This document shows, piece after piece, positions 7,779 through 16,310 of a DNA stretch of 64,000 nt. Numbering within the stretch: the first letter of the stretch is position 1; the number at the start of each line of letters is the position of its first letter. The stretch comes from Prauserella flavalba (lineage in GTDB: Bacteria > Actinomycetota > Actinomycetes > Mycobacteriales > Pseudonocardiaceae). Position numbers and translations under genes: made by a program. A model generated the notes under the pieces. It was not told where the DNA came from, ran no database searches, and saw nothing but the letters and a program-made list of their open reading frames with translations. The stretch lies in assembly GCF_003202235.1 (NCBI RefSeq), contig NZ_MASU01000005.1, forward strand, positions 1,240,001 through 1,304,000. Direction: 5' to 3'.

Positions 7779-8753
7779 TCAGGCGCGGGTGAACTTCCGC
7801 AGCTCGGTCAGGATCTGCTCGGTGTCAGGGATCAGCGCACCGGCCAGCCGGGGCGCCGCCGGGATGCGGGTGTCCGCCGCACCGATGCGCAACGGCCGCC
7901 CGGACAGCACGCCGGCTTCCAGCGCCCGCACCACGACCTCGCCACCGAACCCGCCGGTGACGTTGGCCTCGTGCACCACCGCGAGCCGGCCGCCGGTGGC
8001 CGCGACGGACCGGTGCACGGCCTCGTGGTCGAACGGGTTGAGCCACGGCGTCTCCAGCACCGTGACCTCGGTGCCCTCCTCGGCGAGCCGGTCGGCGGCG
8101 GCGAGCACGCGGTGCGTCATCGCTCCCCACGTGACGACCGTGGCGGCCGCGCCGGTGCGGCGCACGGTGCCGCCGCCGATCGGCTTCACCGCGCCGCCGG
8201 TCTCCACCTGTTGCTTCTCACCCAGGTAGAGGGTGCGGTTGTCGAACACCACCACCGGGTCGTCGGAGTACACCGCCGAGACCATGGAGTCGTAGGCGTT
8301 CTGCGGGGTGGACGGCACGACCACGCGCAGCCCGGGCACGTGAGTGAACATCGCCTCGAGGTTCTGGGAGTGCTGGGCGCAGGCGGCGGGTGAGTTGCCC
8401 TGCTGGGTGCGCACCGTCAACGGCGCCGTCAGCCGACCCTGTGACACGTAGCGGATGTTCGCCGCCTGGTTCACCAGCTGGTCGAGCGCGACGAGGAAGA
8501 AGTCGGCCCACATGATCTCGACGATCGGCCGCCTGCCCATCATCGCGGCCCCCACGGCGGTACCCAGAATCGCCGACTCGCTGATCGGCGTGTCGAACAC
8601 CCGGTCGCCGAAGTCCTTCCACAGCCTGCGCGTCACCCCGTGCACCCCGCCCGGCTTGGCGACGTCCTCGCCGTACAGCAGCGTTTCGGGCAGTTCCTCC
8701 AGGCACCGGCGCAACGCGGCGTTGACCGCGCCGGCGTAGTTCAGCTCAGGCAT
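7779..8753 (-). CDS. 2-oxoacid/acetoin-type dehydrogenase E1 component, beta subunit
   Basis: The 324-aa product matches E1 beta of pyruvate, branched-chain or acetoin dehydrogenases: L-L-Y-G-E-D-V near the N-terminus, F-D-T-P-I-S-E near residue 60, and a transketolase C-terminal domain. It pairs with E1 alpha and overlaps its 3' end by 8 bp. No E2 acyltransferase or E3 lipoamide dehydrogenase is nearby, so the pair must borrow these from elsewhere or act as a stand-alone ThDP enzyme. The ATG at 8753 gives the usual family length; the longer in-frame extension is ignored. Confidence 0.87.
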   Translation of the reverse strand: MPELNYAGAVNAALRRCLEELPETLLYGEDVAKPGGVHGVTRRLWKDFGDRVFDTPISESAILGTAVGAAMMGRRPIVEIMWADFFLVALDQLVNQAANIRYVSQGRLTAPLTVRTQQGNSPAACAQHSQNLEAMFTHVPGLRVVVPSTPQNAYDSMVSAVYSDDPVVVFDNRTLYLGEKQQVETGGAVKPIGGGTVRRTGAAATVVTWGAMTHRVLAAADRLAEEGTEVTVLETPWLNPFDHEAVHRSVAATGGRLAVVHEANVTGGFGGEVVVRALEAGVLSGRPLRIGAADTRIPAAPRLAGALIPDTEQILTELRKFTRA

Positions 8754-9687
8754 ACAGGTGCTCCTTCGCGGTCGTCGGGTCAGCGGGCGGATCGGCCAGC
8801 GCGGCGGCCGCGGCCGCGCCGACCTCTTCCCGGGCGGCGCGCTCGACCGCATCGGTGTCCACTCCGGACTCGGCGAGCGCGGCCCTGGCCCGCGCGATGG
8901 GCTCCGCCCGCCCGTCCTCCTCCAGCTCGGCGCGGGTGCGGTACTGCTGCACATCGCCGATGTAGTGGCCGACGAGCCGCTGCGTGGTCAGCTCGACGAA
9001 CGCCGGCCCGTGGCCGTCCCGCGCCGCGTCGGCGTACCGGGCGACGGTGGAACGCACCAGCTCTGGGTCGTTGCCGTCGATGCGGGTCGCGCTGATACCC
9101 AGTGCGGTCGCCCGGTCGGTGAGTGCCTCGTTGCGCACCATGTCCCGGATGGGCGTCAGCTCGGAGTACCGGTTGTTCTCACACAGGAACAGCACGGGCA
9201 GGCCGAACGCGGCCGCGAAGTTCATCGCCTCCGGCACCGCGCCCTGGTTCATCGCGCCGTCGCCGAACACCGCCATCGCGATCCGGCCGCTGCCGTCGTG
9301 CCTGCCGGCCAGCGCGGCACCGACCGCGTGCGGGACACCACCGCCGACGATCGAGTTCTCACCGTAGAAGCCGTGGTCGGCCGCGCTGAAGTAGGCCGAG
9401 CCGCCTCGCCCGCCGTTGACCCCGGTCGCCCTGCCGAGCAGCTCGGCGAACAGCGGCCGCAGCGGCACCCCTCTGGCGATCGCCCAGCCGTGCCCCCGGT
9501 AGGTCGCGAACAGCGCGTCCTGCTCGCTCAGTGCGGTGCACGCGCCGACCGGCCCGGCCTCCTGCCCGATGCACAGGTGCACCGAGCCGAGCAGGTCACC
9601 GGCCTTGTGCAGCTCCTGCAGCTTCTCCTCGAAGGCACGGATCCGCCACATCGCGAGCAGATCGGCCTCGGGCCCTTCCCGTGTCAT
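8746..9687 (-). CDS. 2-oxoacid/acetoin-type dehydrogenase E1 component, alpha subunit
   Basis: The 313-aa protein binds thiamine diphosphate. The GDG...NN signature spans about residues 142-172 (G-D-G-A-M-N-Q-G, ending C-E-N-N), and a His lies in G-G-V-P-H near 120. Decarboxylation of a 2-oxoacid or cleavage of an acetoin-like ketone is expected. The ATG at 9687 is chosen because GGAGG lies 5 nt upstream; the ATG at 9699 lacks such a site. It is the first gene of the leftward arm, next to LacI-type operators. The identity of the oxoacid is open. Confidence 0.87.
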   Translation of the reverse strand: MTREGPEADLLAMWRIRAFEEKLQELHKAGDLLGSVHLCIGQEAGPVGACTALSEQDALFATYRGHGWAIARGVPLRPLFAELLGRATGVNGGRGGSAYFSAADHGFYGENSIVGGGVPHAVGAALAGRHDGSGRIAMAVFGDGAMNQGAVPEAMNFAAAFGLPVLFLCENNRYSELTPIRDMVRNEALTDRATALGISATRIDGNDPELVRSTVARYADAARDGHGPAFVELTTQRLVGHYIGDVQQYRTRAELEEDGRAEPIARARAALAESGVDTDAVERAAREEVGAAAAAALADPPADPTTAKEHLYA

Positions 9688-9707
9688 CGACACCTCCATC
9701 CTCTAGT

Positions 9708-9717
9708 CAAACGATTG
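9708..9717. promoter_or_regulatory. LacI-type operator 1
   Basis: CAAACGATTG, a pseudo-palindrome with the central CG typical of LacI/GalR operators, lies 20 bp before the E1 alpha start. With its TAGT flank it mirrors the copy at 9763-9772, which has GACTA on the other side. Confidence 0.75.
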
Positions 9718-9729
9718 TTCTCATGTTCA

Positions 9730-9758
9730 TTGCCTTAGTGCGGGTGCCACAGTACGGT
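9730..9758 (+). promoter_or_regulatory. Promoter of the lyase arm
   Basis: TTGCCT (9730-9735) and TACGGT (9753-9758) are separated by exactly 17 bp and point toward the lyase gene. The expected start site near 9765 falls inside operator 2, giving a simple block-the-start repression geometry. Confidence 0.7.
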
Positions 9759-9762
9759 AAGA

Positions 9763-9772
9763 CAAACGATTG
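9763..9772. promoter_or_regulatory. LacI-type operator 2
   Basis: This second copy of CAAACGATTG lies 55 bp from the first, overlapping the predicted start site of the rightward promoter. Two identical sites in a divergent intergenic region suggest looping or cooperative binding by the LacI protein at 12458-13492. Confidence 0.75.
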
Positions 9773-9791
9773 ACTAAGACAAGGGAGGACG

Positions 9792-11120
9792 ATGGGGCCG
9801 CAACACTTCGAGATGCTGCTCGGGTTGTACGGCGACGAGAAGATGGCGCAGATCCTGTCGGAGGACGCCGTGATCAGCTCGTGGCTGCGGGTCGAAGCCG
9901 CGCTGGCCACGGCGCAGGGTGAGCTCGGCCGACTGGACCCGGCCGACGCCGCCGCCATCGCGGCCGCATCGACACCGGCGAACATCGACCGGTCCCGGCT
10001 GTGGAAGGAAACCCGTACCGTCGGCTACCCGATCCTGTCGCTGGTCCGGCAGATCGATGCCGCACTGCCCGAGGAACGACGAGGACGAGTCCACTACGGA
10101 GCGACCACGCAGGACATCATGGACTCCGGCCTGGCGATCCAGCTGACGGAGGCAGCTGAACGCCTGGCCGGGCTGCTCGGCAGGCTCGGTGACGCGCTGG
10201 CCGACCTGGCCCGCGAGCACACCTCGACGGTGATCGCCGCGCGCACCCACGCGCTGCAGGCCGTACCCACAACGTTCGGCGCCAAGCTCGCCACGTACGT
10301 CGCCGAGCTGGCCCGCCACCGCGACCGACTGAGGGCGGCGCGGGATCGGGTCGGCGTCGTCTCCCTGTTCGGCGCGGGCGGCACCTCGGCCGCCTACGGC
10401 GCGGATGCCGCGACGCTGCGCGCACGCGTGGCCGAGCTGCTCGGCCTGCGCACCACCGACGTGCCGTGGCACGTCGCCAGGGACGGGCTCGCCGAGTTCG
10501 GGCTCACCTGCTCACTGCTCACGGCCACCTGCGCACGGCTCGCCCGCGAGGTGGTCGACCTCTCCCGCACCGAGATCGCCGAGCTGAGCGAGGCGGCCGG
10601 GCATCATCGCGGCGCCTCGTCGACCATGCCGCAGAAGGCGAATCCCATCGAGTCGGAGGCCGTCATCGGCCTGTCGGCCACGGCCGGCGCACTTGCCTCC
10701 TCACTGTTCCGCGTCATGGAGGCAGGCCACGAGCGTGCCGCGGGCGAGTGGCAGGCCGAATGGCAGGTGCTGCCCCAGCTCGTGAGCCTGTGCGCCGCGG
10801 CACTGCGCACCTCGGCGTCCATTGTGGAAGGATTGCAGGTCTTTCCCGGCGCCATGCGCGCCAACCTCGACGCGGACGGCGGGCTGGTGCTGGCCGAGGC
10901 GTACATGATGCTGCTCGCGCCGCGCCTCGGCCGAGAGCGCGCGCACGACATCGTGTACGAGGCGGTGGGCCGCTGCCGGGAGAGCGGCGAGTCGCTCGCC
11001 GGCGCACTGCGCGACGTGTTGCCGGACGACTTCGAGCCGGTGTCTCCCGAGCAGTACGTCGGCGACCCGGAGCTGACCGTGAACGCGGCGCTCGCCCAGT
11101 GGCGCGCCGGAAAGCCCTGA
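9792..11120 (+). CDS. Fumarase/aspartase superfamily lyase (PcaB/adenylosuccinate-lyase-like)
   Basis: The 442-aa protein carries the superfamily signature S-S-T-M-P-Q-K-A-N-P at about residues 276-285, whose flexible serine loop supplies the catalytic base. An N-terminal H-Y-G-A-T-T-Q-D motif also fits. It is closest in style to 3-carboxy-cis,cis-muconate cycloisomerase and the purine/argininosuccinate lyase branch. No other protocatechuate gene is present, so a PcaB role is doubtful. An elimination from a succinyl- or aspartyl-type adduct is an equal possibility. GGGAGG precedes the ATG. It is first in the rightward LacI-controlled arm. Confidence 0.85.
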   Translation: MGPQHFEMLLGLYGDEKMAQILSEDAVISSWLRVEAALATAQGELGRLDPADAAAIAAASTPANIDRSRLWKETRTVGYPILSLVRQIDAALPEERRGRVHYGATTQDIMDSGLAIQLTEAAERLAGLLGRLGDALADLAREHTSTVIAARTHALQAVPTTFGAKLATYVAELARHRDRLRAARDRVGVVSLFGAGGTSAAYGADAATLRARVAELLGLRTTDVPWHVARDGLAEFGLTCSLLTATCARLAREVVDLSRTEIAELSEAAGHHRGASSTMPQKANPIESEAVIGLSATAGALASSLFRVMEAGHERAAGEWQAEWQVLPQLVSLCAAALRTSASIVEGLQVFPGAMRANLDADGGLVLAEAYMMLLAPRLGRERAHDIVYEAVGRCRESGESLAGALRDVLPDDFEPVSPEQYVGDPELTVNAALAQWRAGKP

Positions 11121-11132
11121 AGGAGGAGCCAA

Positions 11133-11912
11133 ATGGGACGTTTCGAAGGCAGGACCGCGGTCGTCAGCGGCGCGGCGGGCGGTATCGGCAGAGCCTGCGC
11201 GGTGTTGCTGGCCGACGAGGGAGCGCGCGTGGCGGTGACCGACATCGCCGCCGAGGGTGTCCGGGAGACGATGGAGCTGATCACCGCGCGGGGCGGCCGC
11301 GCGGCGGCTTATCCCGCGGACATTACCTCCGGCAGCGCGGTCCGAGACGTGGTGGCCGCCGCGGAACACGAGCTGGGCCCGGTGACACTGACGGTGGCGG
11401 CGGCCGGGATCATGCGCAACGGCCCGTTCCTCGAACTGTCCGAGGACGGCTGGGACAGCACGATGGCCGTGAACCTCAAGGGGGTCTTCCTGCTCTTTCA
11501 GGAAGTGGCCCGCCGGGCGAGCGCACACGGTGGCGGGGCGCTGACCGCGATCTCCTCGGTGGCGGGCCGGGGCGCCCGGCCCACCTCGGCCGACTACGCG
11601 GCCAGCAAGGCGGGGGTGATCAGCCTCGTGCGCTCGGCCGCGCAGGCACTGGCCGCCGACCAGGTGAGGGTGAACGCCGTCTGTCCCGGCGTGGTGGACA
11701 CCGAGATGACGCAGGCCATCCACCGCGAGCGGGCCGTGCTCGACGGCATCACCCCGGAGGAGTCCTACGCCCGGCAGGTGGCGAAGATCCCGCTGGGCCG
11801 CACCGTGTCCCCGGCGGAGGTCGCCGAGACGGTCGCGTTCCTGCTCTCCCCCGCGGCGTCGTACATCACCGCACAGGCGGTCAACGTCTGTGGCGGACTG
11901 GAAATGGATTGA
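11133..11912 (+). CDS. SDR-family NAD(P)-dependent oxidoreductase
   Basis: This 259-aa classical short-chain dehydrogenase has the cofactor motif S-G-A-A-G-G-I-G near 12-19. A-A-A-G follows, with catalytic Ser141/142, Tyr155 and Lys159 (Y-A-A-S-K). AAGGAGG lies upstream of the ATG, 12 bp after the lyase stop. It probably oxidises or reduces a hydroxy/keto intermediate of the island's pathway. Asp37 after the second strand suggests NAD(H) preference, an inference from position only. Confidence 0.9.
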   Translation: MGRFEGRTAVVSGAAGGIGRACAVLLADEGARVAVTDIAAEGVRETMELITARGGRAAAYPADITSGSAVRDVVAAAEHELGPVTLTVAAAGIMRNGPFLELSEDGWDSTMAVNLKGVFLLFQEVARRASAHGGGALTAISSVAGRGARPTSADYAASKAGVISLVRSAAQALAADQVRVNAVCPGVVDTEMTQAIHRERAVLDGITPEESYARQVAKIPLGRTVSPAEVAETVAFLLSPAASYITAQAVNVCGGLEMD

Positions 11913-11920
11913 GGAGCGAC

Positions 11921-12406
11921 ATGCTGCACGGTGTCTGGCACTTCAGCTTCACAGTGTCCGATCTGGACGCCTCGGTGGCGTTCTACCGCGACCGGCTGGG
12001 TTTCGAGCTGGTACACACCCAGGAACAACGCAACGCCTACACCAGCGCGCTCGTCGGCTATCCCGACGCGCACCTGCGCGTGGCGCAGCTCGCGGTACCG
12101 GGCCAGCCGCGGAACCTCTCGAGCCATGACCTGGAACTCGTCCAGTACCTGAACCCGGTGGGCAGGCGGATGGAGACCGAGATCCGCGATCCGGGCGCCG
12201 CGCACCTGGCCCTGACCGTCGACGACATCCACGAGCGGCACGCGGCGCTCTCCGCGGCGGGGGTGAAGTTCTACTCACCTCCCAACGCCATCACCGCCGG
12301 TGTCAACGAGGGCGGCTTCACGTGCTACTTCGAGGACCCCGACGGCGCGGTGCTGGAAATGGTGCAACCGCCGGCGCACCGCATGACGCGGCCGGGTCCG
12401 GCATGA
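11921..12406 (+). CDS. VOC-superfamily (glyoxalase/dioxygenase fold) enzyme
   Basis: The 161-aa protein is built from paired beta-alpha-beta-beta-beta modules. It opens with the metal-site histidine H7 (G-V-W-H-F-S-F-T-V) and F-Y-R-D-R-L-G-F. The second half has H-L-A-L-T-V-D and ends in Y-F-E-D-P-D-G with a metal-ligand Glu (V-L-E-M). Lactoylglutathione lyase, epimerase and extradiol dioxygenase activities are all possible for this fold. The ATG at 11921, 8 bp after the SDR stop with GAGGAG upstream, is far better supported than longer frames. It completes the lyase-SDR-VOC operon. Confidence 0.82.
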   Translation: MLHGVWHFSFTVSDLDASVAFYRDRLGFELVHTQEQRNAYTSALVGYPDAHLRVAQLAVPGQPRNLSSHDLELVQYLNPVGRRMETEIRDPGAAHLALTVDDIHERHAALSAAGVKFYSPPNAITAGVNEGGFTCYFEDPDGAVLEMVQPPAHRMTRPGPA

Positions 12407-13492
<1,086 letters not shown>

Positions 13493-13561
13493 GCTCGCCC
13501 GGGTGCTGCAGCCCTGGAGGTCGACGCGCCCGAACCGGCCGAGGAACGTCTGCGGCGGCGG

Positions 13562-13969
13562 TCAATGCCCGAGCGCGGACTCCAGCAGCTCCGGCGGCGG
13601 TGCGAGGGTGGTGATGCAGAACGGGTGGCCCGCCGGGTCGAGCAGCACCCGCCAGCGCGGGTCGGGCTGGTGCTCCGCCCTCGTCGCGCCGAGCGCGAGC
13701 GCCCGCCGCTCGGGCTCGGCGAGCCGGTCCCCCGCGCTCAGGTCGAGGTGGACGATCGACGTTCCCGGCCAGACCGGTGGCTCGTAGTCGGGCACCCGCT
13801 GCAGCACCAGCAGCAGGCCGGGCACCTCCACGGCCGCGCTGCCGTCCTTGCTCCACAACAGCCTGCCGCCGAGCAGGGCGACGTAGAACGCGGCCAGCCC
13901 GCCGGGATCGGCGCAGTCCAGCGACACGCCCACGAAACGCAGCTGATCGGACGGTGAGGTCTCCGGCAC
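13562..13969 (-). CDS. VOC-family (glyoxalase-like) small protein
   Basis: The 135-aa product has V-S-L-D-C-A-D-P-G-G-L-A-A-F-Y near its N-terminus, V-H-L-D-L in the middle and L-L-D-P-A-G-H-P-F-C at the end. This fits the Glyoxalase_6-like group of the VOC superfamily, whose substrates are mostly unknown. Translation begins at GTG 13969, 10 bp downstream of the HxlR stop on the same strand, so the two are probably co-transcribed. No enzymatic role can be assigned. Confidence 0.75.
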   Translation of the reverse strand: MPETSPSDQLRFVGVSLDCADPGGLAAFYVALLGGRLLWSKDGSAAVEVPGLLLVLQRVPDYEPPVWPGTSIVHLDLSAGDRLAEPERRALALGATRAEHQPDPRWRVLLDPAGHPFCITTLAPPPELLESALGH

Positions 13970-13978
13970 GGCGCCAGC

Positions 13979-14347
13979 CTACGGGTGCCGCTCCCGCGCA
14001 TCGAGGATCTCGTCCCAGTTCTCCGCCGCCCACGCGCAGGCGGCCGCCAGCGGCTCCAGCAGGCCGCGCCCCAGTGGCGTCAGCGCGTACTCGACGCGCG
14101 GTGCCGGGCCGGGCCGCACCGTGCGCGACACGAGCCCGGCACGCTCCAGGCCGCGCAGCGACTGGGTCAGCACCTTCGGGGTCACGCGGTGCAGCGGCAC
14201 GCGCAGCTCGGAGAACCGGCGCGGGCCGTCCTCAAGGCAGCGCAGCACCAGCGCCGACCACTTGTTGTCGCCGAAGCGGAACGGCACCAACCGGGACGGG
14301 CAGACCTCCTCGAACATGTCGCGGGGAAGCGGCCGCCGGTCGGTCAT
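13979..14347 (-). CDS. HxlR-family winged-helix regulator
   Basis: The protein is 122 aa. The N-terminal C-P-S-R-L...K-W-S-A-L-V-L segment carries the cysteine (C16) and K-W pair typical of HxlR proteins, followed by the winged helix (F-S-E-L-R, L-T-Q-S-L-R-G-L-E). Members often sense electrophiles or disulfide stress through that cysteine. The ATG at 14347 has GGAG upstream. It is divergent from a NAD(P)-binding reductase, with a perfect inverted repeat between them, the typical layout for HxlR and its target. Confidence 0.88.
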   Translation of the reverse strand: MTDRRPLPRDMFEEVCPSRLVPFRFGDNKWSALVLRCLEDGPRRFSELRVPLHRVTPKVLTQSLRGLERAGLVSRTVRPGPAPRVEYALTPLGRGLLEPLAAACAWAAENWDEILDARERHP

Positions 14348-14368
14348 GGGTGCTCTCCTGCCTGTCTC

Positions 14369-14401
14369 GGTATCCAGGTGGTAACCGCCCCACTGGATAC
14401 C
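14369..14401. promoter_or_regulatory. HxlR operator (proposed)
   Basis: GGTATCCA (14369-14376) and TGGATACC (14394-14401) form a perfect 8-bp inverted repeat with 17 bp between the arms. It is centred in the HxlR/reductase divergent region, so one dimer or two stacked dimers could control both genes. Confidence 0.65.
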
Positions 14402-14437
14402 TTCCAGAGCACCTACTCGACGGGAGGTATTCCGAGG

Positions 14438-15076
14438 ATGAGCAAGATCGTCGTTTTCGGCGCGGGTGGCCGGGCCGGCAGGCAGGCCGTCGCCGAGGCA
14501 CGCCGACGTGGCCACGCTGTCACCGCGGTGGTGCGGGACCCCGGGCGGCACCAGGGCCTCGCGGCCGGGGGCGCGCGGGTCGAGGCCGGTGACGTCACGG
14601 ACGTCGCGACCGTGACCGCGCTGGCGGCAGGGCACGACGCGGCCATCCACGCGGCGGCCGTGTACGGCGACGGCTCCGATCCGGACGCCTTCTTCCCCGG
14701 TGCGGCACGGTCGCTCGTGACCGGACTGCCCCGGGCCGGAGTGCGCAGACTCGTCGCGATCGGACTGTCGGCGCTGCTGCCCGGCGCCGACGGCACGCGC
14801 GTGGTGGACGCGCCCGGCTTCCCCGCCGGGTTCCGCGCGTTCTGCCTTGCCCACGAAGCCGGTTTCACGGTCGTCCGCGACGAGGGCGACGCGCTGGACT
14901 GGGTCTACGTCAGCCCGGCCGGCGACTTCGACCACGAGGGCGGGCGCACGGGCGGGTACGAGGTCCGTACCCGTACCGACCCGGCGGCCCGCATCTCCTA
15001 CGCCGACTTCGCGCTGAGCCTGCTCGACGAGGCGGTGACACCACGGCACCACCGCGAGCATCTCATCGTGACGTAG
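14438..15076 (+). CDS. NAD(P)-dependent epimerase/NmrA-like reductase
   Basis: The 212-aa Rossmann protein opens with K-I-V-V-F-G-A-G-G-R-A-G, a dinucleotide-binding glycine motif, and has V-V-R-D-P and D-W-V-Y-V-S-P. It resembles the NmrA/YwnB-like atypical SDRs that act as NAD(P)-binding reductases or redox sensors. HxlR regulators are often divergent from such genes. The ATG at 14438 lies behind GGGAGG/GAGG. The substrate is unknown. Confidence 0.82.
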   Translation: MSKIVVFGAGGRAGRQAVAEARRRGHAVTAVVRDPGRHQGLAAGGARVEAGDVTDVATVTALAAGHDAAIHAAAVYGDGSDPDAFFPGAARSLVTGLPRAGVRRLVAIGLSALLPGADGTRVVDAPGFPAGFRAFCLAHEAGFTVVRDEGDALDWVYVSPAGDFDHEGGRTGGYEVRTRTDPAARISYADFALSLLDEAVTPRHHREHLIVT

Positions 15077-15088
15077 GGTCCTGGCCCG

Positions 15089-16060
15089 TCACGGCAGGGG
15101 GCGTCCCGGCACCCCGGCATCGAGGGTCAGCACACCCGGGGTCGGTGCCGGCGAGAACAACGAGAAGTTCGCGACGTAGAGCGTCCGCCGGTCGCCGCGC
15201 GCCGTTCCGAACGCCGCCGTGCTGGGCTGGTTCAGCCCGTCGGCGGCCGTCGCGAGGGTCTCGATCGTACCGCCGGCGCCGAGCCGCAGGACCAGGTTCT
15301 GCCCGGTAACGACGTAGATCCCGCCGTGAACGTCGAGTGCGATGCCGTCGGCGCCGACCAGCCGCGGCGACCGGGCAAGGACCTGAGGAGTTCCCGCGCT
15401 GCCGTCCCGCCGCACCGGAATCCGCGCCAGCAGGCCCTGTTCGGTGTTGGCGACGATGACCTGGTTCCCGGCGACGGCGATGCCGTTGGCGCCGATGGGG
15501 AAGCCGAACCCGCCCGCGCCCGTGCCGTCGAGCAGTGGGTGGTCGGCCCACAGCTGCGCCCGCCCGTGCTTCGGGATCCGCCACACCGAACCGCCGACGG
15601 AGTCGGTCGCGTAGAGGTTTCCACGCTTGTCGAACCTCAGGTCGTTGGGGAAGATCATGGCCCCGGTTCCCGGAATGCGCGTGATCGTGCCGTCCTGGGT
15701 GACCCGGTACACGCCGCGGACCGCGGGGTCGGTCTGCGTCGTCTGCAGGTTCACCGCCGGGTGAGCGGCGTAGATGGTCCCGTCCGGCTGGACGGCGAGC
15801 CCTGCGGGCCCGCCCCCGCCCGCGGGGAACCGGGCCACCACGGACTGCGTACCGTCCGGCTCGATCCTGCGGATCTCGTTGCGGGGAATCAAACTCACGT
15901 ACAGGTCGCCGGTCTTGTCGAAGGCCACCCCTTCGGGGAACTCCCCCGCCGCCGGGTCGAAGGTGACGAACGTCCGCACGCCGCTGTCGGCCGCCGCCAC
16001 GGTTCCGGGCAGGACGAGCGCGGTGACGATGGCTGCCACGAGCAGCCGCCCTTTGCGCAT
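15089..16060 (-). CDS. Secreted SMP-30/NHL-type beta-propeller protein
   Basis: This 323-aa protein has a clear Sec signal peptide (M-R-K-G-R then a hydrophobic stretch, cleavage after A-A-A). Repeated blade motifs follow, of the type G-V-A-F-D-K-T-G-D-L-Y, G-L-A-V-Q-P-D-G-T-I-Y and G-I-A-L-D-V-H-G-G-I-Y. These are characteristic of six-bladed SMP-30/gluconolactonase-like or NHL propellers. The ATG at 16060 is preferred over GTG 16069 because GGAGG is 8 nt upstream of it. It may be an exported lactonase or a carbohydrate/metal-binding propeller; the active-site residues were not resolved. Confidence 0.82.
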   Translation of the reverse strand: MRKGRLLVAAIVTALVLPGTVAAADSGVRTFVTFDPAAGEFPEGVAFDKTGDLYVSLIPRNEIRRIEPDGTQSVVARFPAGGGGPAGLAVQPDGTIYAAHPAVNLQTTQTDPAVRGVYRVTQDGTITRIPGTGAMIFPNDLRFDKRGNLYATDSVGGSVWRIPKHGRAQLWADHPLLDGTGAGGFGFPIGANGIAVAGNQVIVANTEQGLLARIPVRRDGSAGTPQVLARSPRLVGADGIALDVHGGIYVVTGQNLVLRLGAGGTIETLATAADGLNQPSTAAFGTARGDRRTLYVANFSLFSPAPTPGVLTLDAGVPGRPLP

Positions 16061-16310
16061 GTCGCCCACCTCCTGTCTGCTCGCGCTGGGAAACGTTCAG
16101 GACCGGGGCACAACGGAGAAGTCCGCCCGGCGCGCGTGAGCGTTACAACCGGACAGGGATCGCTTTTTTCGCGCAGGCAACTGCGCGCGCGACCGGTCCA
16201 CGACACGTTCCGGCACCGTCCACTCGGTACGCACAAAGGCAGCGTGATCGACGGCTGGACCATCGTCGGCGGCAACGTCTGCTCACTCGCGACCGCGCCG
16301 CGCCACCGGT
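16061..16310. other. Intergenic stretch with a T-tract and tetraloop hairpin
   Basis: No gene is recognised in this 250-bp stretch between two leftward genes. It holds a six-T run at 16164-16169, followed at once by a perfect 7-bp hairpin CGCGCAG-GCAA-CTGCGCG (16170-16187). The order is wrong for a rightward intrinsic terminator, and leftward transcripts would see an A-run. It probably also contains the promoter of the propeller gene. Confidence 0.5.

Noticed and set aside
7779-9687. A full pyruvate/branched-chain dehydrogenase operon
   Set aside because: No E2 or E3 gene is linked, so only an orphan E1 pair is claimed.
9792-11120. A protocatechuate (pca) cluster because of the PcaB-like lyase
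   Set aside because: No PcaGH, PcaC or PcaDL genes are present and the neighbouring enzymes do not fit the beta-ketoadipate pathway.
16161-16187. Six-T run with a 7-bp GCAA tetraloop hairpin as a terminator
   Set aside because: The T-run precedes the hairpin on the plus strand and becomes an A-run after it on the minus strand, so neither direction has the required hairpin-then-U order.
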